64,000 nucleotides of DNA, taken from Corythucha ciliata. Lineage: Eukaryota; Arthropoda; Insecta; Hemiptera; Tingidae. The DNA lies in the NCBI GenBank assembly GCA_038030265.1, contig CM075939.1, positions 25,153,253-25,217,252 on the forward strand, read 5' to 3'. Below, piece by piece: positions 35,101 to 46,308 of the stretch (the first letter of the stretch is position 1; every line of letters starts with the position of its first letter). The notes under the pieces are model-generated. The model was not told where the DNA came from, made no database searches, and was given only the letters and a program-made list of their open reading frames with translations. A program made the position numbers and the translations under genes.

Positions 35101-38100
35101 AATCTACAGGGTGTACAATAACGAACGCTCAGAGAAAACCCTGTTCCAAATGACGTGCCTATAAGCTCAGGAGAAATGACTCGGAAACCCCGCCTTGAGA
35201 GGAGCGAACGGCTGGCCTATTCGGACCAATCGGTGGCCACCAATTTTTCCGATTATAGTTCTGACAAATTGGTGGGCCCCATAGAGATAATATTATACAT
35301 ATAAGCAGTGGCAGACTGGCCCCTTGGACAGTGGGTGTCCAAACCACCCCCGCGCCCCTTGGCGCCCCTCTCAGACCATCGTCAGATTATCATAAATAAT
35401 AGATTAAAAACGAATATCTGTGCTTACCAATTCGCGGACAAAATTGTGGTAAAATTCCTAACTTAAATACATAAAATGGAGAAAATGGCTAATATGCGGC
35501 TAAAATTGCGGAAAACGCCAATTCGTGGCTAAAATTGAGAAAATTCGCGAATTCACGGGCTAGAAGCTCTACTGCGCTGCTATAATTGAGATAAAGTTCC
35601 AGTTTTCGGCTAAACTTAAGGAAAATCACCAATTCGCGGACAAAATTGTGGTCAAATTTATAACTTAAATTCTCGCCTTCGTGCCTTCTGAAGGCAAAGT
35701 GGCTAAATGAGAAAAACGGCATATTCATGGCTAAAAATGCTAAAAAACACCTCTGATTCGCGGCTTGAACTGAGAAGAAGCGCTAATCTATAGCTAAAAG
35801 TAACGAAAAATGGCGCGGTGCTAAAATGTAAAAAAAATGCTAATTTGCGGCTAAAAATTGATAAAATAAACCGATTTGCAGCTAAAATTGCGAAAAACGC
35901 CAATTCGTGGCCAAAATTGAGAAAATTTGCTAATTCACGGGTTCGAAACGCTACTACGCTGCTAAAACTAAGAAAAATCGACAATTCGCGGGTAAAATTG
36001 AGGAAAATCACTAATTCGTGGCCAGGGCTGGGCAGTAATTGAATTACATGTTGAATTACGTAATTCAATTACAATTAGTAATTGGTAATTTGTAATTAAA
36101 AGCACTTTTTCGAAGTAATTTGTAATTAACAATTACCAATTACATTTCCATCTTCAAGCCAATATTACTTCGAAAACTCAGCGGGTACTATTTCGCGCCT
36201 TACTTGGAGCTTTTGGAGGAGTTTTTGCATGAAATTCTCTGAAAAAAAGGAGTTTCAAAGCAATTATGACACGAGCGATATCCTCGAGCTTAGGGTTGCC
36301 AATTTGAAATTTGATAAAAACAGTACAAAAGTTTCAAACCCCAAACCAGTGGCGTAGGTAGGAATTTGTCCTGGGGGGGGGGATCAGATCTCGTAAGGGT
36401 GAGAGGAAGGGTAATTTCACATTTTAGTCATCATTCCACCCAGCCAGCACACTCTCTGGACATCTTGCTGGCCTAATCATAGCCTCAATCTCTCAGTTAA
36501 GGGCGATTTTTGGACTCTACCCACATTTAGCGATTTTCTCAATTTTGGCCGAGTGTATCGTTCTTCTCAATTTCAGCCGCAGATTAGCTGTTTTGCCCCA
36601 CCCCCTCCCATAGCCATGGATTTGCGCATTTTCTCAACTTTAGCAGCAAAGTATCGTTTTTATCCCGTGAGCGATGTTTCTTAATTATCCACGAGTTTTG
36701 GCGTTTTCCTCAATTTTTAGCAGCATATTACCGATTTTTTAATTCTTTTACCAAGGGATTAGCACTTTTCTCAGTTTCAGCTGGAAATTTACGTTTTTCT
36801 TAAGTGTTTTCCTCAATATTAGCCGCAAAATAGGGGGACTTTTCACGAATTAGGATTTTTTTTGGTCCACCATACGCAATGCATGAGCGATTTTTCTGTT
36901 TACTCGCGAATTAGCGGTTTCTTCACCTATTGCCACAAATTGGCATTTTTTTTCAATTTCAGCCTGAAAACTTGCCTTCAGAATCCGCAAATTGGCGTGT
37001 ATTCAGTTTTTGGTGCAAATAAGAATTTTTCTCAATTTCAACCGCGAATCAGCGTTTTTTTTAATTGTAGCGGCGGCGCGTCGTAGCGTTTCAAACCTGT
37101 GAATTAGCGAATTTTCTCAAATTCAGTCACAAATTGGCGTTTGGCGCAATTTCAGCTGTAAATTGGCGATTTTTTCCATTTTTAGCCGCAAATTAGGCTT
37201 ATAATTAACCTTTTTCTTATTTTGACCAGGCTGATTATTTCATTTTCCAAATATTACCCGCAAATTAGCGGTTTTTCACGTTTTACCACCGCATTAGCAA
37301 AACTATATAACTTTTATAGGTATAAATTATTGCTTCATTTCACTTCTAGCCGTGAATTAGCGTATTTTTTAACATTTAACATCATCGTCCGAGATGTCAG
37401 TAAAATGGTAGCTGGCTGAATGACAAGTAAGAATAGAGAAATTCAAGGAAGCGGCTATTCAGCCGAGCGTTAAGGGTGTCCAAATTTCACGAACTACCTC
37501 AATTTTACAATTATCTTGAAGAAACTTTTGTGCTCTTTCCAACGGTGTCCTTGAAATTTCCCCAGGATCAATGGTTGCTAAGATACCGACTGAGTTTCGA
37601 AAAAAAACGCCAGGATGCATTGATAATCAGAAAACGTTTTCTCGGAAACCGTTAATATTCGGACCATGGTCCATATAGTCATTTTGGACCCACATGTGAT
37701 GTAGAATCACCCATTTCAATTATGCCCCGTTTTCCCGTTACGCCCTGTATTTTGAGGAAGTAACATAAAAAATAAAAATCGAAGAATTAACGTTTTTCCA
37801 TAAATTTATATCTGCAAATTGCCAATTAGCGATTTTTCCCAATTTCAGCTGTGAAATAGCGTTTTGTGCTAATTTTGCGGCCATCCTATTCCCTTTTTCA
37901 TACGCGAATGGGCGATTTTACGCCATTTCAGTTGTGAATTTGCCATTTTTGCCCAGTTTTAAACTTGAAAGCGTCTTTTATTTTTCAATATTGGCTTGCC
38001 CAAATATAACACTTTTGCGTTGATTTCCACAATTTATTCGTAGAATGGCCTCCATGTACCGCGAATCAGCGATTTTTTTCTTAATTTTAGTCTGGAAGTT

Positions 38101-41100
38101 GCATCGCGAAACCACGAATCAGCGCTTTTTAGCAGCTATAGCCACGAATATTACCGATTTTTGTCTGATAGATGGTCCCCCCTGCGCCTCGACACCCCAG
38201 TCAGCCCCTGCATATAAGTTATATTATCTCTATGGTGGGTCCCCAATTTGTCAGGAGCAGGATCTCTGCAAATGAAGCGGGGAATTTTTAGAGTAAATTC
38301 CCGGCCCACCCATTTGTCCAGATACCCACTGACTGGGTGACTTTGAACGCGATAGGGTAGGGTGGGTTCAAAGTTCAAGTTAAAAGGCATATAAATGTTC
38401 CGAATCATTCGGATGGAGTAGGTATAAGAAAAAACAGTTCGTATGACTGATTAGTTGTAGAACGATACACGGGCATAGCCAGAGGGGGATGTTGCCCTCC
38501 CATGTACTTAAAAGCGAATCCAGTGAGACAACTGACCACCAACCAACCATTAATATACCTGAAGAACGTCTGTGAACCTAATTTATCTGTTGAATTTCTG
38601 GCAATTAATCCAATTTAGTCATGATTCTTTCACTTTAACCACACTGAGTATGAACTTCCTTTTAGAAAAAGTAAATTAGCTGAAAAGAAATAATCTTAAA
38701 AGCCGGTTTTCGAGGTCGTTAATTTACTGAAAAAAAATTTAAAAAATGGTTATTTTTCTCACGGAACACAAAACTCGGTTAGAGACCACCGTTCTCAAAG
38801 CTGTTGGTATAAGCCTTCTAACGTATAAAAGCTGTCAATTTCCCCACAGAGAAGGACACTGATGTCAAAAAACTTGACTTTTTGTCACCACATAAACTAA
38901 CTAGGTTCGGCAACAGTTATAGGCTCCTCAAACTGGCTATTTATCATGGAAATGTCCATTCATGTTCATAAACCACAGACAACGTCAGAAAAGCTGTTTC
39001 TCAAATCAAAAATTCACTTACCAAAAACAGCAGTTTTATCTCTGAAACAGAGCAGGAATCCCGGAATCGTGATTTTTCAAAAACCGGCTAATTCACCCAA
39101 AAAACTGACTGTTTCACACAGCAGTAAATGGCTATTACACAACCAGTTGGGCCCTCTCCGAACATTGATCCTCGGGTATCTGGCAACCCTAGCCCTCACG
39201 CTGGAACTATTCTCTGAATGCAATAGGCAGGATTATGTTGCACCATTGTGATGTACGTTACACACGTACCATGTTATGATGCATCTAACATCTGGCTCCT
39301 GAGAAGCCCCACCCCTGGAACAAGGTCTGGCTACGCCGTTATGGATGTGCCCGAAAATTTGTAATCAATGATGGTTCGATGTAGGGTCGAAAGAAACATT
39401 ATTTACTATCGAATACGAATGCATTACGAGTAAGTTGTTGGAGCGTCGAAAGCCCTTCAAAGTTTAACATGAAACATGATTCGATTTAAACATCAAAGTA
39501 GCTGAACTGCAACCCTTGAATTCCATAAAATAAAGTTATTTCTTACAATAACACTCACCTAGCGCATGAAAAGTTTGGAACAACAATATTCCTCGTGCCG
39601 GTAATGCACGTTTCTTTTCTATACTACACGCTGACTAAAAGAATTTGTGAAACACAGAAAAACAAATTTTTAAAATATACTTCTTTTTAGCGGTTTTCTT
39701 ATCCAGAACAGAAATGGCGTCAGTCTTATCAAACATTGCTTTTACCTGTATCTATAGTATCTCTATCTATGCGTGTGATTTCATAATTATACTGCCATTT
39801 TCCCATTCACATCAGCGTTTTTCAATCGGTATCTTGAAATTTTTTCAGTTCCATGACTTGAACGTAAAAATACCTCATTACAGTTCACAAAGCATTAATT
39901 TGGGAGGGGAAGTTTCCGTGAATTTGGTAACACTGTGGGGGTACTGCGCATGCACATTTATGGAGCTTGAGCTTAGTCCAGTTGCCCGCCGGACAGCAAA
40001 GGGTGAAGACGTCTGCGAAGGTGTGTATAGATATTATCCTCAGTACCATGCATGAATGGTTTTTGTTTTCTTTACTCATTTTTTTCTCTCTCTCTCTGTA
40101 CATTCATTGTTATTTGGTTACTGAAGCTTGCAGCAATTTTATTTCTGATCTTGAACTTACTCTTATCCCGGGATGAGGCTTCAAACTACAATTTCTCAAT
40201 GAAAAATTCTTTAAAACCATGGGACTGAGGATAGAGCTTGGTAATAAGTTATTTTATTTCTAATTCTAATTTTTGGTGCAGTAATGGCACCCCCAAAGCG
40301 GTTCACTGCCGACAATTGAGAGAGAGAAGGCGTTTAGCCGAGAAGCTCCGAAGGGAAAAGAGGAGGAACGACCCTGTACTGAAAGAAGCAGATCGGCTTA
40401 AAGAACAAATGCGATACCGGGAAAAGAAGAAAAAGGGTCAGCGAAAATTAATTTCCCAGATGTCTTCGAGAGACCAGCGCGCTCAAAAAAAAAAGTGGCG
40501 TCAACAAAGTATGCAATCTTATTACCGTCGAATGTCGCGTCAGAGAGAACACCTGAAGCTGGGAAGAAAAGTTGTGATAATGATTGTTGTGAAGCCACCA
40601 CTCCGGCCTCCAACGGTCGTAGTCGAGTGAATTCAGGGAGAAAACGGATCTCCCGATTCCGATCCAAATATTACAGAGACTTGGAAAAAGCCAGAGCAGA
40701 GTGCAAACGACTTCAACGCTTGGCTGACAGGTACAAAACGAGACTCGCACGACTTAAAAAGAAGACTTCGTCGAACAGTCCAAGAAGTAAAGTCAAGGCT
40801 TTGCTCACGTTCTGATTTTTTTTTTTTTTTTTTTTCAATTTATTGTTTTCGATAGCGTGAGTAACAATTGTTTCGAACAACAACGACTGATACTAGTCTT
40901 TCACCCAGTGATGGGATGTACCTAGGTACTTGTACCATGGTACACTTTTAGTACCTAGGTACATTATTATTTTTAGTACCTGTAACGGTACCTAGGTACC
41001 GAAAAAATCAAAGTATCGGCTAAGTACCTAGGTACTGAAAAGTACCTTTAGCTCAATTTCGACGATTCATTGTAATTGTAAAAGAGAAAAAATTGCTAAA

Positions 41101-44100
41101 TAACACTGGACGAAAACTAAGAAAATTTGGTTTTGTCGAGTACCAACCAAGATTTCCAACTTCTAATAACGAAGTTACCTAGTCCAATTATACCTGATAA
41201 TAGGAACCGTTTTTTGTTTCGTTTTGTTGGTTTTTTCTTTGAATGTAACGGAAAGTACCTGGTACTTTTTGAATTTCTACCTAGGTAGTACCTAGGTACT
41301 TTTCAATTTTCAGTACTTGTAACGGTACCTACGTACTTGAAAAACTGGAAGTGCGTGTAACTTACCTAGGTACAATTTTGTATGTACCTGTCCCATCACT
41401 GCTTTCACCGTGATTTAAGACTGTTAGGTATTAATAATGAAAATAATATTTATTCGGTAAAAGTTAACTCTGTATACCCTAGTCCATGATTTATAATCTT
41501 ACGTAATTAAAAGCCATTTTTGTTCCTTGTTTTCTTTTACTTCCATGTTTCCTATGATTCAATTTACTTTATCTACCCTAAAATGTATGATGACCCGTTG
41601 GTGTTCATTTCAAAAACACTTGAAAATTCAGTCCCATGTAGGTATTCTCAGTACCGTGTCACTATCAGAATTTCAATTTCAAATATTTCCTAGTCAGTTA
41701 TATTGCCAGTTTCCTGGTTTACTTTGTCAATTTCCAAATCATTTTGTCAGTTTCCCGGCCACTTCCTCAGTATTTAGGCCAATTCGTCCGTTTCCTGGCC
41801 GCTTTTACAGTTTCCATGCCACTGCGAGCCTGTTTCCTGGCCACTTTGACAGTTTCCAAGTCACTATTACTGTCAGTGACCAGGTTACTCAGTTCAGTTT
41901 CCCGGCTACTTAATAAGTCTCCAAGTCCTTTGTCATTTTTCATGTCCCCTATTGTCAGTTTGCTGCTTACTAATCAGTTTCCCGGCCATTCCTCTGTCCA
42001 GACCAGTCAATGTAGACACAAAAATCGGGGTAAATCGCAAACATGCATGTAATTGATTTTTTTGTCGCGTGTTGTTAGGACCAATGAGAGTAGTTATTAC
42101 TCAAGTTTGCAACCCTCAAAACCTTGTGCTTAACTCATGGCACTCGAAAAACTAAGAAATTTCATCACTTTTTCTGGTTTTTTAAACAAAAATACCAGAA
42201 GAAAGAGTTTTTCGAGCATGACCACAGTATACATTGTTAAAGCCAACTAAATTTGCTACAATTTAAGCCATGCCCGAGCATCCTGGGTCTGTTAGTTCAA
42301 GAAATACAGTCAATCAACAAAATACCTAATCTCGCCAAAAAGCGAGATTTCATTGGTAGGGTAATATTTCAAGACCCGTAGCACTCAAATACACGGTGAT
42401 TGGTACTTGGTTGAACAAAATGAGAGGGGTGATTGTACACCCAAAATGCAACAAAAAATTTCCTATGACCTAAGGTCAGATTCCCATTCCTAGTCAAGAT
42501 AATCAATTTGTTGTTTTTTAGCACATCACGGGTTTCCACAACAAAAACATCTGTAACATGGGAAGTAAGCGTCCTAGGTTGAATCCAACGACACCACTGA
42601 AAAGAGCACTCTTTTTTTTTTGTGTGAGTAAAGACATTTTGTCTAATGATAGCGAAAGATTCTTTGAGTAAACTGGGAAAATATCAGGATATTTTTTAAA
42701 ATGTCAGTTTATGACAACTGTTCAAAGCTAGACTACATTAGCCATGGTGCTCCCAGCGCCGGGCAAATTCCTCTAAAACTGAGTGAAGTAACTTAGTTTA
42801 ATACTTCATGCTTATTTTACTCCTGTCCTTTGCAATTTTTTGATAAAAATCCATTGTTATACAAAAAAATTTGGCAATTAGGCCCATTTTGAGTGCCTAC
42901 AAACTGACATCTTTTAAAATATCCTGATATTTTCCCAGTTTACTCCAAGAATCTTTCGCTAACTTTGGACTAAATGTCAATTCTCACACAGAAAAAAGTG
43001 TGCTCTTTTCATTAGTGTCGTTGGATTTAATCTAGGACGAATGCTTCGCAAGTTACAGCTGTTTTTGTTGCGAAAACCAGTGATGTGCTGAAAAACGTGA
43101 AAAAATCTATTATCTCGACTAGGAAAGGAAATCGGACCCTAGGTCATAAGACAATTTATGTTGCATTTTTGATGTTTAATCACTCCTATTATTTTGTTCA
43201 TCCAAGTACCAGCCATCCTGTCCTATAGAAAATCCACGCGAAAACAAATTTTAGGCAATAGCGTCAGATTCAAATTGAGTTACTGCCTAAGATTTATTCT
43301 CGCGTGGATATTCTGTAGGACCATTATGTTTGAGTGCTACGGGCCTTGAAAAATGACCCTATCAATAAAATCTCGCTTTTTGGCGATATCACATATTTTT
43401 TGATTGGCTGTATCTCCGAAAATAACAAACGTAGGACGCTCGGACTGGGCTTTAATTGTAGCAAATTTAGTTGGCTTCAACAATGTATACTGTGGTCATG
43501 CTCGAAAAACGCTTTCTTCTGGTATTTTTGCTTAACAACCTAAAAAATTGATGGAATTTCGTGGTTTTTCGAGTGCCACGAGTTGAGCACAAGGTTTTGA
43601 AGGTTGCAAACTTGAGTATAAACTACTCTCATTAGCCCTAACAATGTGCAAAAGAAAAAACAATTACATGCATGTTTGCGATGTTTGATGTTTATATTGA
43701 CTGGCCTACATTGTCAAGCGGTTTTGTGAGTTTCCAGGCCTGTCATCCAGTTTCCAGCGGCAGAAAATCAGTTTACTGGCCACTTTGGCAATTTCCAGGC
43801 CACTTTGTCAATTTCCTGGCCTCTCTAACAGTTTCCAGACCTCTTTTGTCATTTGTCAGTTTCTATAGGCCACTGTGACTGTATCCAGGCCACTTCACCA
43901 GTTTACAAGGCATTTAATAAATTTCTAAATTTGTTAAAATGGGCCAACCTTGCGAAATTTTGTTTTTGAAAGGCGTCAAATTGCACCTTAAAATGAGCCA
44001 ACAGTGCGAAATTGTATTTATGTAGGATAGATAGCGAAATCAACGAAATTACTTTATTAGGACTGTTCAGCGAAACAGGTTTTTAATGACAAAATTCTGT

Positions 44101-46308
44101 GCAATTCTGTTTCTCAGGAAGCCAGGCCAATGAAATTTTGTTTTTTCAACCGTTTTGAACACCATGAAATTGCTTTTTCAACGGACCACCATGGCGATAT
44201 TTGGGTTTTTAATGCATCGAAACCCGCGAAATCGATTTTTTGGGTGAGAGAGCCAGGCGAAATTGGTTTTTAACAGGCCAATTCGCTGCGGTATTTTGTT
44301 TTTGAAAAGTGTCGGACCCCTCCTGAAATTGCTCTTTGAAATGAGCCAGCCGATTTTGATAAGCCGAATTAGTCAAAAGGGCGAATATGTTTATGAGGTA
44401 GCGAAACCCGTTCGAAATGGTTTTTTTGTGCCTGTTATTATATTATAGCCCGGTGAGATTGAGCCAACTCCACGAAATTCGTTTCGTTTCACGGCTATAA
44501 ATTGATAAAAACGCTAATACTTGACTAGAATTAGGATAAACCGCTCACTCACAGCAAAATCAAAGAAAGAGCGCTGAATCACGGCTAAAGTTGAAAATCT
44601 AAATTCACTCTAATCGTGAAAATCGCTCATTATTCGTGGATTAAATAGAAAAAAGCGCTAACTCACAGCTGAAATTGAGTAAAACTCCAATTCACTGCTG
44701 AAATTGAAAAAATCGCTAATTCGTGCTTGAATTGAGAAAAATGCACGGATGAAATGGAGAAAACGCGCTAATTCACTTCAGATAAAGAGTAGCTAGATTG
44801 ATCTCGTTCTAACTTATGAGGTTTGACTCGATTGTCGCATGAATGAAATGCACTTTTCCCGACAGGCTGCTGTCGGAACAATTTTTTGATTGTATTCGTA
44901 TTGACATTGTATTTAAGCCGTCTCTTTTATTCGATTTGCCTACAGCTTTATAAATCTTGAGTAAAAAATCCTGAGGTGAACCAAAATGGGAGAAACAAAC
45001 AAAGAAAAATTAAAAACATTGTTTTGGATTCGAATCCAGGCACTTCGCAATGGTGACTTTGTAACATACCATTTTATGGCGTTTTCCATTTACATAAAAT
45101 TCCCCTCTGAAGCCGAGCATTTCCATCCGTCTTCTCATTTACCATATGATATAATTCAGAGAAGACGGGTGGAAATGCTCTGCTTCAGAGTGGAATTTTA
45201 TGCAAATGGAAAACGCTATAAGTTACTGATCTTAAAATTAACTCCTAACCACTAAACGTAACTAACGTAACGTAACGTAGCGTAACTAAAAAATTACGAC
45301 ATCTGGACAAAAAAAGTGTCCATTTCTTGAAATATAAATCGCGTTTGTCCAGTTGCTGCAGTTGGGAGTGGCTCTTTAAAAGATAATTTGTTCGTCGTGA
45401 CTCGTGAGATCTTTCACCCGTAAAGTCAAAATACCTCAGTTAAATTTAACTCAGCTCGTGGATTTAATTACTGGTAATTACGGTCAACAGTGTGTGTTTC
45501 AGTTCGAATTACATTTCTTCACAGGCATGCACACGAAACGCTTTTCGATGCACTTAAGCACCCTCTGCCCTCTTCCCTTGGCCCAATAAACTCTCTCTCA
45601 AACATTAATTATGAAAAAGGACATGAAACGAACGTACCTTTGTAAATAATATATCAAGTCCTCTGTAGATTTTTACACCAAAGCGTTAAGTTCAATTTTT
45701 TTTTATGTCAACCCCGAATAACGAGATTGATCCATTAATTTTTATTTTTACCTCGACTTTTCCATTTTGTGGGTGGCGTAGGACGTAGGCTAATGGGGTT
45801 TCCCCTGGAATTTCCATTTGAGGGATGAACGTTAGAGCATGATGGAAGATACCGTTAAAAAGCAGAGAAAAAATCACAACTGATTTGTAGTGTCCAAATT
45901 TATCGACGAGGAATCCTATTTAAATAAAAATAATAACAATAACTATGACATTCGGTCATCGTAACAGGGACAGGGCGTCTCACCTGTAATAGGAGGGCTT
46001 AAAAATGTTGTCAGTGGTAGAGCCAGGTAAATTATAGCGATCTCTTCGACTGTTAATCCGATGCTCTGCATGTGAATCGTTAAAAAAGGTAGCAGAGAAG
46101 CGCTCGCTTTGTGCAAAAAAAAAAATGATTTAGTCGAGATTGCCGAGGAGGAGGAATTGAAAATAAACGAACCTCCGTACATCATGAAAAGGGTTACTTT
46201 AAGCATCAGTAAATGGGGATTAATACCGAGTCGTTTGCAATAAATTTCAAACCGAGACAGTTTCATATTGGCCGGCTCTTTGCTGTCGTATTCCGTCGCT
46301 TGCGACAT
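29184..46308 (-). CDS. MFSD6-like major facilitator superfamily transporter, 11 exons
   Basis: Exons (minus strand): 46308-46173, 46106-45984, 45915-45752, 32588-32412, 32160-31631, 30708-30455, 30374-30120, 30054-29910, 29832-29681, 29617-29453, 29365-29184. All phases agree and give 760 residues plus stop, close to the size of MFSD6 proteins. The start Met at 46306-46308 precedes an acidic N terminus and the first membrane helix. MFS motif A reads GFLVDKFGHYK across exons 2-3. A long lumenal or extracellular loop (exons 4-5) has many Cys and about ten N-glycosylation sites (NxS/T). Later helices include FWTYFTLRFM, the AWWCFPFE segment and RGSGSFFGGLL, typical of the family. The C terminus is a Lys/Glu-rich, probably coiled, cytosolic tail. 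Substrate unknown. Weak points: the exon 5 acceptor is ambiguous (32160 or 32167), the first intron is only 66 bp and is open in frame, and a donor at 29212 could lead to another last exon. Confidence 0.88.
30755..31505 (+). repeat. Family A satellite array inside a transporter intron
   Basis: About 25 decayed units of GAGAAAAACGCTAATTCGCGG style lie between exons 5 and 6 (30708 and 31631). The right edge runs into GGTCCGCCACTG at about 31593-31604, which resembles the CAGTGGCGGAC terminus seen on many hAT-like elements. The array may therefore be the inside of such an element. Confidence 0.75.
32640..35215. other. Intron 3 of the transporter: mostly unrecognised sequence
   Basis: No supported exon or plus-strand gene was found. 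A block near 34545-34620 rich in TTCCCG/CCCGGG ends at GGTCGGTCGACACTCT, which resembles termini of the element at 22869. A perfect hairpin TAACGCCC-ttttta-GGGCGTTA sits at about 34979-35000. Confidence 0.4.
35257..38275. repeat. 3-kb palindrome with satellite arms (inside intron 3)
   Basis: CTGACAAATTGGTGGGCCCC then ATAGAGATAATAT at 35257-35300 is mirrored at about 38225-38275. Family A satellite fills both arms in opposite orientation: plus at about 35420-36030, minus at about 36500-37415 and 37790-38165. Near the centre, 36045-36150 is a dense cluster of GTAATTCAATTAC/AATTGGTAATT palindromes. A frame of repeated 'FLNFSHELAF' peptides is satellite translated, not a protein. Confidence 0.7.
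36045..36150. repeat. AATTAC/GTAATT short-palindrome cluster
   Basis: More than ten overlapping GTAATT and AATTAC words in about 105 bases, giving a hairpin-prone tract between the two satellite arms. Confidence 0.7.
38276..40280. other. Intron 3, repeat remnants without gene
   Basis: ACGGGCATAGCCAGA at 38469 and its approximate mirror TCTGGCTACGCCGTTATGG near 39325 could be the ends of an about 880-bp TIR element. The frames at 38946-39251 and 39714-40055 have no recognised domain. A CT-dinucleotide run lies near 40086. Confidence 0.35.
40284..40815 (+). pseudogene. Frameshifted basic coiled-coil ORF, probably element-derived
   Basis: A polypyrimidine tract and GTGCAG precede ATG at 40284, which begins MAPPKRFTAD. 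One missing base near 40313 moves the frame, after which RERRRLAEKLRREKRRN, KEQMRYREKKKKGQRK and QKKKWRQQSMQSYYRRM follow. A second frame change near 40555-40580 leads to SRFRSKYYRDLEKARAECKR and ends SPRSKVKALLTF, stop at 40813. The two halves read as one protein of about 175 residues: strongly basic, helical, with a C-terminal coiled coil. I recall similar uncharacterised basic proteins (KxRxR..YRxK...QRKKWR, then a TPRTKVxxLL end) in multicopy animal families that look transposon-related; that link is from memory. It runs against the transporter, inside its third intron. Confidence 0.6.
40906..41401 (+). mobile_element. hAT-type MITE with internal TACCTAGGTAC palindromes
   Basis: The ends are CAGTGATGGGA and TCCCATCACTG, with a perfect 8-bp duplication CTTTCACC (40898-40905 and 41402-41409). 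The 496-bp interior is dominated by repeated TACCTAGGTAC / GTACCTAGGTACT words in both outer thirds. No coding capacity. Confidence 0.9.
41690..42003 (+). repeat. Family B tandem repeat (TCAGTTTCC-GGCCACTT unit), left part
   Basis: Units of about 21-24 bp such as CAGTTTCCTGGCCACTTTG repeat with decay. The array resumes at about 43705, on the other side of the foldback palindrome, so that element apparently landed within it. Confidence 0.75.
42004..43703. mobile_element. 1.7-kb foldback palindrome, copy 1
   Basis: The left end AGACCAGTCAATGTAGACA is mirrored by the right end ATATTGACTGGCCT. The arms (about 42004-42730 and 42900-43703) are mirror copies with shared landmarks including 'CTCGCCAAAAAGCGAGATTT', ACCCGTAGCACTCAAAT and 'GTTAAAGCCAACTAAATTTG'. 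The loop is about 170 bases. No transposase. Second copy at 48354-49850. Confidence 0.82.
43705..43915 (+). repeat. Family B tandem repeat, right part
   Basis: Continuation of the 41690-42003 array (GCCACTTTGTCAATTTCC, CAGTTTCCAGACC and similar). Confidence 0.72.
43935..44460 (+). repeat. Family C degenerate tandem repeat
   Basis: Units of roughly 35-45 bp share GCCAA...GCGAAATTTTGTTTTTGAA-like text. They are heavily decayed and directly adjoin family A units at about 44470. Confidence 0.55.
44470..44785 (+). repeat. Family A satellite array
   Basis: About ten units reading GAAAAACGCTAATTCACGGCT-like on the plus strand, ending at a lone arm of the AGTGCATTTCATTC MITE. Confidence 0.72.
44795..45295 (+). 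mobile_element. Composite repeat with tRNA-derived segment, partial copy 2
   Basis: It begins with one MITE arm (GTTCTAACTTATGAGGTTTG to AATGCACT at 44860), then CCCGACAGGCTGCTGTCGG. It continues with GCCTACAGC, CTTGAGTAAAAAATCCTGAG and a GGATTCGAATCCAGG box at about 45028, the mirror of a B box. It is interrupted at 45077 by a small palindrome. Confidence 0.6.
45077..45218. mobile_element. 142-bp palindromic MITE with TA target duplication
   Basis: The arms are TGGCGTTTTCCATTTACATA and the mirror of TGCAAATGGAAAACGCTA, about 58 bp each around a short A+T loop. TA at 45075-45076 and 45219-45220 flanks it, typical of Tc1/mariner-like insertion. The uninterrupted sequence is seen in the composite copies at 25863 and 61655. 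Confidence 0.75.
45296..45751. other. Intron 3 next to exon 3
   Basis: No repeat or gene recognised. The GTAAAA donor of exon 3 is at 45751-45746. Confidence 0.4.

Noticed and set aside
35489..36068. Minus-strand frames with repeated FLNFSHELAF-like peptides (also 36862-37419)
   Set aside because: The peptide repeat is family A satellite translated; similar chance frames appear at every array.
38946..39251. 101-codon plus-strand frame
   Set aside because: It lies between probable TIR ends at 38469 and 39345, with no family resemblance or splice signals.
41527..42052. Plus-strand frames of 102-128 codons rich in Phe/Pro/Ser
   Set aside because: They run through the family B tandem array and show only its repeated text.
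46107..46172. Reading the 66-base first intron of the transporter as coding
   Set aside because: It is open in frame, but it would insert a Ser/Phe-rich stretch into the first membrane helix. A long pyrimidine tract and AG mark it as an intron, and MFSD6 relatives align without it.
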